In this document: positions 22,726-27,976 of the stretch, in pieces | How positions within the stretch are numbered: the first letter of the stretch is position 1 | Layout: each line of letters opens with the position of its first letter | From: an uncultured Collinsella sp. | Lineage (GTDB): Bacteria; Actinomycetota; Coriobacteriia; Coriobacteriales; Coriobacteriaceae | Reading direction: 5' to 3' | NCBI GenBank assembly: GCA_902465265.1 | Contig: CABQMF010000021.1 | Span: 1 to 27,976 of the forward strand | Length of the DNA stretch: 27,976 nucleotides | Made by a program: the position numbers and the translations under genes | The notes under the pieces: model-generated | The model's database searches: none | Told to the model about the DNA's origin: nothing | What the model saw: only the letters and a program-made list of their open reading frames with translations

Positions 22726-25700
22726 ATGGACGCCATTAACGATTGGGAAAACCAAGCGCTCACCCACAGGAACCGCCTGGCACCCCATGCGTACTTTATG
22801 GGTTACGAGACCGCCGATCTCGCTGCAACGTACAGCCGCGAGCTGTCGCGCGGGTTTGTCCAGCTGTCCGGCTCGTGGCAGTTCCGCCTCTTTGAGGGCC
22901 CCGCTGCCGTCTCCAACGAGGAGCTCTCCACGTACAAGCCCGAGTGGGATCGCGTGGAGGTCCCGCATCTGTGGCAGGTGGATGGCTATGGCAACCTTGC
23001 CTACACCGACGAGGGTTTCCCGTTCCCGGTGGATCAGCCGTTCGTTCCCTCCGACGACCCCACGGGCGTCTACCAGCGCATCGTCAACCTTCCCGCCGTT
23101 CCTGCCGGCGCTCGCGAGATCATTCGCTTCGACGGCATCGAGAGCTATGGCGAGCTGTACGTCAACGGTCAGTATATCGGCATGACCAAGGGCTCGCGCC
23201 TGTCCGCCGAGTTCGACGTGACCGACGCACTCGTCGAGGGCGACAACCTTTTTGCGGTCAAGGTCCTGCAGTACAGCGATGGCAGCTACATCGAGGACCA
23301 GGATATGTGGTGGGCCTCGGGCATCTTCCGCGATGTGTACCTTATGCAGCGTCCCGCCGCGCACTTGGTCGACTTTAGGTTCCGCACGCACCGCGAGGGC
23401 GATACCGCTCTGATTACGCTCGATACGGTTGCCGAGGGCGCTTCCCGCATCGTGTTTACGCTCAGCGATGGCGAGAACGTGGTGGCTACGGGTGAGTGCG
23501 TCGACGGCCATGCCGAGTGCAGCGTGACCGATGCCCACTTCTGGAATCCCGAGGACCCCTTCCTCTACGACCTTACGTTTGAGGTCTACGACGGCGACGA
23601 GGTCAGCGAGTACGTCCCGCATCGCCAGGGTCTTGCCGAGGTGACGGTCGAGGGCAATCATATCTACCTCAACGGCACTTACTTTAAGATGCATGGCGTC
23701 AACCGCCACGATCACGACGATCACAAGGGCCGCGCCGTGGGCCTCGATCGCATGCGCCGCGACCTGGAGCTCATGAAGCAGCACAACATCAACGCGGTGC
23801 GCACGTCCCACTACGCCAACGATCCGCGCTTCTACGAGCTGTGCGACGAGTACGGCATCATGCTGGTCGCCGAGACCGATATGGAGAGCCACGGCTTCGA
23901 GAATATCGGCAATATCGCCCTGGTCACCGACGACCCTGCCTGGGAGCCGGCTTACGTTGACCGTGTTGAGCGCCTGGTGATGCAGGAGCGCAACCACGCG
24001 TGCATCATCATGTGGTCGATGGGCAACGAGAGCGGCTATGGCTGCAACATCCGCGCGATGTACGCCAAAGCTCACGAGCTCGACGGTCGTCCGGTCCACT
24101 ACGAGGAGGACCGCAACGCCGATACCGTCGATGTCATTTCCACGATGTACTCCCGTGTGTCGCAGATGAACGACTTTGGCGAGCATCCGTTCCCCAAGCC
24201 GCGCATCAACTGCGAGTACGGCCACTCCATGGGTAATGGTCCCGGAGGCCTGTCCGAGTACCAGGAGGTCTTCGATCGCTGGGATTGCATCCAGGGCCAG
24301 TTCATTTGGGAATGGTGTGACCACGGTTTGGCTGCTGTGACCGAGGACGGCGTTGCCTACGATATGTATGGTGGCGACAACGGCGATTACCCCAACAACA
24401 GCAACTTCTGCATCGATGGCATGGTGTTCCCCTGGCAGCAGCCGAGCCCGGGCCTCACTGAGTATGGCCAGGTCATCTGCCCGGTTCGCATGGCCTACGA
24501 TGCCGAGGCGGGCGAGCTGACCGTCACCAACAAGCGTTGGTTCACCACTCTCGAGGATGTTTGCCTGTCGGCCGAGACCCTGGTGGACGGCGACGTAGTG
24601 TGCCGCAAGACGCTCGTGCCCGGTGCGGTTGCCCCCGGCGAGTCCGTCCAGCTGCCACTGGTGATTCGCGAGGCCGCAGTGGGCGAGACCCTGCTGACCG
24701 TGCACGCCTACACCATGGCCGCTCACGCCTGGTGCAAGCCGATGTTCCAGCTGGGCGCAAGCCAGTTTGCCATCGCAAACCATCCGGCACCGGCCATCGC
24801 CGCCCCCGCTCGTCCTGAGCTTGCGGTCGAAGAGAGCGAGCAGGAGATTCGCATTCACTCCCTCAACGGCGAGCTGACCTTCAACAAGGTAAACGGCACC
24901 GTGAGCAAGTGGAAGGCATCCGGCCGTGACGTCATGGCCTCCGGTCCCCAGGTTGGTTTTTGGCATCCGCTCGTCGACAACCACGCCCAGGAGTACGACT
25001 CCCTGTGGAAGGACAACTTCATTGATGTAATGCAGACGTCTACCCGCAAGGTTTCTTGGAAGCAGGACGGCAATGCGGTCGTCGTTACCGTGAGCCAACG
25101 TATTGCTCCTCCCGTTCGCGCGTTCGGCATGCGCGTCGAGCTCGTCTACACCGTGCTTCCGAGCGGTCGCGTCGACCTCAAGGTTTCCGGCGAGCCCTAC
25201 GGCGATTACTCGGATATCATCCCGCGCATCGGCATCTCCTTTGAGGTTCCCGGTTGCGATCGTGCCGTCGAGTGGTATGGCCACGGCCCGGGCGAGAACT
25301 ATCCGGACTCGCTGCGCGCCAACCCGGTCGGTCATTACCGCACTACGGTCGACGACATGTTCACGCCGTATGTCATGCCCCAGGATTGTGCCAACCGCGA
25401 GGGTACCCGCTGGGTTGCCCTGCGCTCGAGCCACGGTGACGGCGTGCTGGTGACGCGTCCGGCCGACGCCGCTTCCAACCCGTTCTCGTTCTCGGCATGG
25501 CCCTATAGCTGCGAGGCCATCGATAACGCCAAGCACGTCTACGATCTTGTCAAGGGCGACACGGTCACGGTCAACATCAACGATCAGCTGCTCGGCCTTG
25601 GCTCGAACTCTTGGGGTTCCGAGGTGCTCGATTCCTATCGCACCCGTTTTGAGAGCTTCAGCTTTGAGGTGTCCCTGCGACCGCTGACGTCTGCCGATCT

Positions 25701-25734
25701 GGCTCAGGCGCTGGCACCCATTAAGGAGGCATAA
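22726..25734 (+). CDS. ebgA: Beta-galactosidase, large subunit (EbgA-like, GH2)
   Basis: Cytoplasmic glycoside hydrolase family 2 enzyme of 1002 residues that splits lactose and other beta-galactosides. Domains in order: GH2 sugar-binding domain (about 40-220), immunoglobulin-like domain (about 220-310), TIM barrel (about 310-600), a further Ig-like region, and the C-terminal Bgal_small_N domain (about 710-995). The acid/base is Glu435 in SMGNESGYG and the nucleophile Glu497 in INCEYGHSMGN; QFIWEWCDHG follows. There is no signal peptide. ATG 22726 has AAGGAG 7 nt upstream. The next gene, 3 nt after the stop, encodes an EbgC homologue, which favours the Ebg type over plain LacZ. Control is probably by the divergent LacI regulator. 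Confidence 0.94.
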   Translation: MDAINDWENQALTHRNRLAPHAYFMGYETADLAATYSRELSRGFVQLSGSWQFRLFEGPAAVSNEELSTYKPEWDRVEVPHLWQVDGYGNLAYTDEGFPFPVDQPFVPSDDPTGVYQRIVNLPAVPAGAREIIRFDGIESYGELYVNGQYIGMTKGSRLSAEFDVTDALVEGDNLFAVKVLQYSDGSYIEDQDMWWASGIFRDVYLMQRPAAHLVDFRFRTHREGDTALITLDTVAEGASRIVFTLSDGENVVATGECVDGHAECSVTDAHFWNPEDPFLYDLTFEVYDGDEVSEYVPHRQGLAEVTVEGNHIYLNGTYFKMHGVNRHDHDDHKGRAVGLDRMRRDLELMKQHNINAVRTSHYANDPRFYELCDEYGIMLVAETDMESHGFENIGNIALVTDDPAWEPAYVDRVERLVMQERNHACIIMWSMGNESGYGCNIRAMYAKAHELDGRPVHYEEDRNADTVDVISTMYSRVSQMNDFGEHPFPKPRINCEYGHSMGNGPGGLSEYQEVFDRWDCIQGQFIWEWCDHGLAAVTEDGVAYDMYGGDNGDYPNNSNFCIDGMVFPWQQPSPGLTEYGQVICPVRMAYDAEAGELTVTNKRWFTTLEDVCLSAETLVDGDVVCRKTLVPGAVAPGESVQLPLVIREAAVGETLLTVHAYTMAAHAWCKPMFQLGASQFAIANHPAPAIAAPARPELAVEESEQEIRIHSLNGELTFNKVNGTVSKWKASGRDVMASGPQVGFWHPLVDNHAQEYDSLWKDNFIDVMQTSTRKVSWKQDGNAVVVTVSQRIAPPVRAFGMRVELVYTVLPSGRVDLKVSGEPYGDYSDIIPRIGISFEVPGCDRAVEWYGHGPGENYPDSLRANPVGHYRTTVDDMFTPYVMPQDCANREGTRWVALRSSHGDGVLVTRPADAASNPFSFSAWPYSCEAIDNAKHVYDLVKGDTVTVNINDQLLGLGSNSWGSEVLDSYRTRFESFSFEVSLRPLTSADLAQALAPIKEA

Positions 25735-25737
25735 GTC

Positions 25738-26193
25738 ATGCATGTCTTTAACTCACGTGCCGACTTCGATGCTCAGATGAAGTCCGTCAAGAAGTGGATG
25801 CGTACCGGTCAGGCGCTCGACGGCGTTTCTGAACTGCAGCACGATGTGGCGTACTCCATCGGCGACTCGCTGGTGTATTGGTGGGTGAACGCCCACGAGG
25901 CGGCCACTGCCGACCTGGTCGGTCACCGTCGCTACCATGCCGTGCTCGCTCCGCTCGACGGCGACCTGACCGTCGAGGTTGCCCCCAAGGCAGGCCTCAC
26001 CTGCACCCGCGCCTACAGCGATATCGATGATCGCGAGCGCTTTGAGGGTGCGGGGGAGGCCGTGACGATTCCTGCCGGCGGCGTTGCCGTCGTCGAAATT
26101 GACGAGGCCTACCGTGTCGTGGCCGATGCCGCGGATCCCCGCGTCGTGGTACTGCACGTGACGGTCGAAGGTTATTCCTTCCCCAACAAGTAG
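25738..26193 (+). CDS. ebgC: Beta-galactosidase, small subunit (EbgC-like)
   Basis: A 151-residue cupin-fold protein of the YhcH/YjgK/YiaL (DUF386) family, which includes EbgC, the small subunit needed for full activity of E. coli Ebg beta-galactosidase. From memory it matches EbgC over its whole length (149 residues there), with the shared signatures VAYSIGDSLVYW, VGHRRYHAVL, IDEAYRVV and a closing NK. His and Glu residues that could bind metal lie in GHRRYH and IDEAYR. The ATG is 3 nt after the ebgA stop with AAGGAGG at 25723-25729 inside the end of ebgA, so the two are translated together and probably form a complex. Confidence 0.93.
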   Translation: MHVFNSRADFDAQMKSVKKWMRTGQALDGVSELQHDVAYSIGDSLVYWWVNAHEAATADLVGHRRYHAVLAPLDGDLTVEVAPKAGLTCTRAYSDIDDRERFEGAGEAVTIPAGGVAVVEIDEAYRVVADAADPRVVVLHVTVEGYSFPNK

Positions 26194-26226
26194 TATTCGT
26201 CCGCCTGGACGTTTGCTTCGCGCCGT

Positions 26227-26316
26227 TAAGGGGGATGGCTTTGTTGACTCCCTTTTCCCCATTCCCCTTAGCAGGTGCGCCGTCCGTGTTTGCACTTGCA
26301 GGTCGGACGGTTTTAG
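26227..26316 (+). terminator. Two hairpins between ebgC and the permease, the second a terminator
   Basis: First stem: 12-nt arms 26227-26238 and 26259-26270 with one mismatch. Second: CCGTCCG (26280-26286) and CGGACGG (26304-26310), then TTTT. The second looks like an intrinsic terminator, so the permease is either read through from ebgAC or has its own promoter. No fourth CAACCGGTTG site is seen here. Confidence 0.65.
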
Positions 26317-26346
26317 ATGACATTTAATAGATGATTGGGAGGGCTT

Positions 26347-27810
26347 ATGAGCTCTGAAAAACGAGGAACGATTGGTTCGTTCGCTCTGCTGGGCATGACG
26401 GTCGCCGCCGTGTTCGGTATCAAGAACATCATCAACAACAACGCGGCTATCGGCTTGGCAGCCGCGCCGTCGTTCTTCTTCGCCACGCTTTTGTACTTTG
26501 TCCCCTATACCCTGGTTACCGCCGAGTTCGTCGGCCTCAACAAGGACTCCGAGTCGGGCGTGTACGCATGGGTTAAGACCTCGATGGGTGGTCGCTGGGC
26601 GTTCCTGACGGCATTTAGCTACTGGTTCGTTAACCTGTTCTTCTTTGCGTCCGTCCTGCCCAACGTCATCATCTACGCGAGCTACGTGTTCTTTGGTGCC
26701 AATGCCGAGCTTTCGCAGCTGTGGATCACCATTATCGAGATCGTCGTCTTTGCTATCGCCACATGGGTTTCGACCAAGGGCGCTAAGTGGATCGGCTCCA
26801 TTTCCTCCTTCGGTTCGACCGCGGCTTTCGGCCTGACCGCCGTGTTCATCTTGCTGTCTCTGGCTGCTGCTTTTGGCGGCGTCGAGTTCGCTACGGCTCC
26901 CACGCCCGCTAACATGGCTCCCGACACGAGCAACTTCGCAACTATGTGGGGCTTCTTCGGTACGCTTGCCTGGATCATCCAGGGCGTTGGCGGCGCTGAG
27001 TCTGTCGGCGTGTTCCTTAACGACCTTAAGGGCGGCGTCAAGGCCTTCGTGCGCACCGTCGTTATCGCCGGCCTGACCATCGGCCTTCTGTATGCAGGCG
27101 CTTCGCTGCTGGTCAACCTGTTCATCCCCGAGGGCAGCGTTGCCATCTCCACCGGTATCTTCGACGTATTCGGCGCTGTCTTTGCCCACTTTGGCATTCC
27201 CATGGAAGTGTCCACGCGCGTCATTGGCCTGATCCTTCTTGCCGCAACGCTGGGCTCCCTCATGATGTGGACCTCCGCTCCCATCAAGGTGTTCTTCACC
27301 GAGATCCCCAAGGGCGTCTTTGGTAGTAAGATCGTCGAGCTCAACGAGCACGGCATTCCTGCCCGCGCTGCCTGGCTGCAGTTCGCCATCGTCGTCCCCA
27401 TCCTGATCATCCCGGCCCTGGGCTCCGGTAACCTCGACGACCTGCTCATGATCGTCACCAACATGACGGCTGCCACCGCTCTGCTCCCGCCGCTGCTGAT
27501 TCTGCTTGCCTACTTTATGCTGCGCAAGAACTTCGACTCCGCTCCCCGTGGCTTCCGCATGGGCTCGCGCAGCTTTGGCCTGGTCGTTGCCGCATTCCTG
27601 CTTGTGGTCTTCTGCTTCGTGCTTATCTGCGGCACCATTCCGCTCGATCAGCCGCTGTGGCTGACGCTGGTCTACAACGTTGGCGGTGTGGTTGTCTTCC
27701 TGGGCCTTGCCGTGATGTGGTACAACCGCTATATCAACCGTCTGCGCAAGACCGATCCCGAGGCCGCCGAGAGCGAGCTGCGCCCCTCCGTCCTCGACAT
27801 GATGGAGTAG
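26347..27810 (+). CDS. APC-superfamily permease, YgjI-like
   Basis: An inner-membrane transporter of 487 residues with about twelve membrane segments from the amino acid-polyamine-organocation superfamily. It begins KRGTIGSFALLGMTVAAVFG and has NIINNNAAIGLAAAP in the first segment, AEFVGLNKDSESGVYAWVK, GGAESVGVFLNDLKGG and FFTEIPKGVFG. These match, from memory, E. coli YgjI, the gene directly after ebgC in that organism. The substrate is unknown: family resemblance suggests an amino acid or related antiporter, whereas the operon context suggests a link to beta-galactosides or their products. ATG 26347 is preferred (GGGAGGG just upstream) over an in-frame start at 26335. A terminator follows. 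Confidence 0.88.
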   Translation: MSSEKRGTIGSFALLGMTVAAVFGIKNIINNNAAIGLAAAPSFFFATLLYFVPYTLVTAEFVGLNKDSESGVYAWVKTSMGGRWAFLTAFSYWFVNLFFFASVLPNVIIYASYVFFGANAELSQLWITIIEIVVFAIATWVSTKGAKWIGSISSFGSTAAFGLTAVFILLSLAAAFGGVEFATAPTPANMAPDTSNFATMWGFFGTLAWIIQGVGGAESVGVFLNDLKGGVKAFVRTVVIAGLTIGLLYAGASLLVNLFIPEGSVAISTGIFDVFGAVFAHFGIPMEVSTRVIGLILLAATLGSLMMWTSAPIKVFFTEIPKGVFGSKIVELNEHGIPARAAWLQFAIVVPILIIPALGSGNLDDLLMIVTNMTAATALLPPLLILLAYFMLRKNFDSAPRGFRMGSRSFGLVVAAFLLVVFCFVLICGTIPLDQPLWLTLVYNVGGVVVFLGLAVMWYNRYINRLRKTDPEAAESELRPSVLDMME

Positions 27811-27857
27811 CGGCTAGGATTAATCTACGGCTGTGGAATAAATCGATTCCCTTTCCT

Positions 27858-27888
27858 AAGGAGGGGCCTTACGAGGCCCCTCCTTTTG
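27858..27888 (+). terminator. Intrinsic terminator after the permease
   Basis: Perfect 11-bp stem AAGGAGGGGCC (27858-27868) and GGCCCCTCCTT (27875-27885), loop TTACGA, followed by a short T run. Confidence 0.9.
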
Positions 27889-27920
27889 TGATTTGGGGCA
27901 TGGTTTTGGACCTCGTGGTC

Positions 27921-27976
27921 AAAAAATATCAAATATGAGTACTGTTGCAAAAGAGGTGTCATATTTTTCGGCCTGT
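27921..27976. other. AT-rich sequence at the window edge
   Basis: Strikingly A/T-rich for this genome, with an 8-bp inverted repeat AAATATGA (27931-27938) and TCATATTT (27959-27966). It may be a promoter or operator for a gene beyond the window; nothing more can be said. Confidence 0.3.

Overview
The window looks like chromosomal DNA of a GC-rich, anaerobic gut actinobacterium of the class Coriobacteriia, most likely Collinsella. This is inferred from the GC-rich codon choice, the tandem YhgE/Pip membrane proteins, a complete-looking lactate racemase locus, an ebg-type beta-galactosidase operon, and many GC-rich hairpins in the gaps. No search was run, so the genus is an inference.

Layout. 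87-5102: two adjacent YhgE/Pip-type membrane proteins. 5304-6287: an EamA/DMT permease. 6404-7699: an M20 amidohydrolase, followed by a remnant of an MFS transporter and a tandem hairpin array. 8238-9551: hisS. 9810-12623: ppc. 12624-13616: a 1 kb gap with copies of a long palindromic element, an AT-richer stretch and a structured leader. 13617-15675: larA (lactate racemase) and a LarD-like channel on +. 15979-18231 on -: larB, larC and a TetR regulator, convergent with larA-larD. 18346-18981 (-): serB. 19238-21025: aspS, then a second hairpin array. 21333-22349 (-): a LacI regulator, divergent from ebgA, ebgC and a YgjI-like APC permease (22726-27810).

How the genes work together. LarB and LarC belong to the pathway for the nickel-pincer nucleotide (NPN) cofactor. 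LarA uses NPN to interconvert L- and D-lactate, and the aquaporin-like LarD would pass lactic acid across the membrane. LarE is not in the window, and LarC lacks its usual C-terminal domain. The LacI regulator probably controls ebgA-ebgC through three identical operators; the gene order regulator-ebgA-ebgC-permease matches the E. coli ebg region.

The most unusual material is non-coding. Two intact copies of an element of about 126 nt (12648-12774 and 15697-15821) share a core and unpaired internal loops, but have outer arms of different sequence. Each arm is exactly 29 bp and perfectly self-complementary, and both copies are preceded by GTTGTCC. Two decayed half copies lie beside the first. 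Other gaps hold triple hairpin arrays, several with G-U pairs that form only in + strand RNA. Further points are a Pro-to-Gln change in the second NPA motif of the LarD-like channel and a possible leader RNA upstream of larA.
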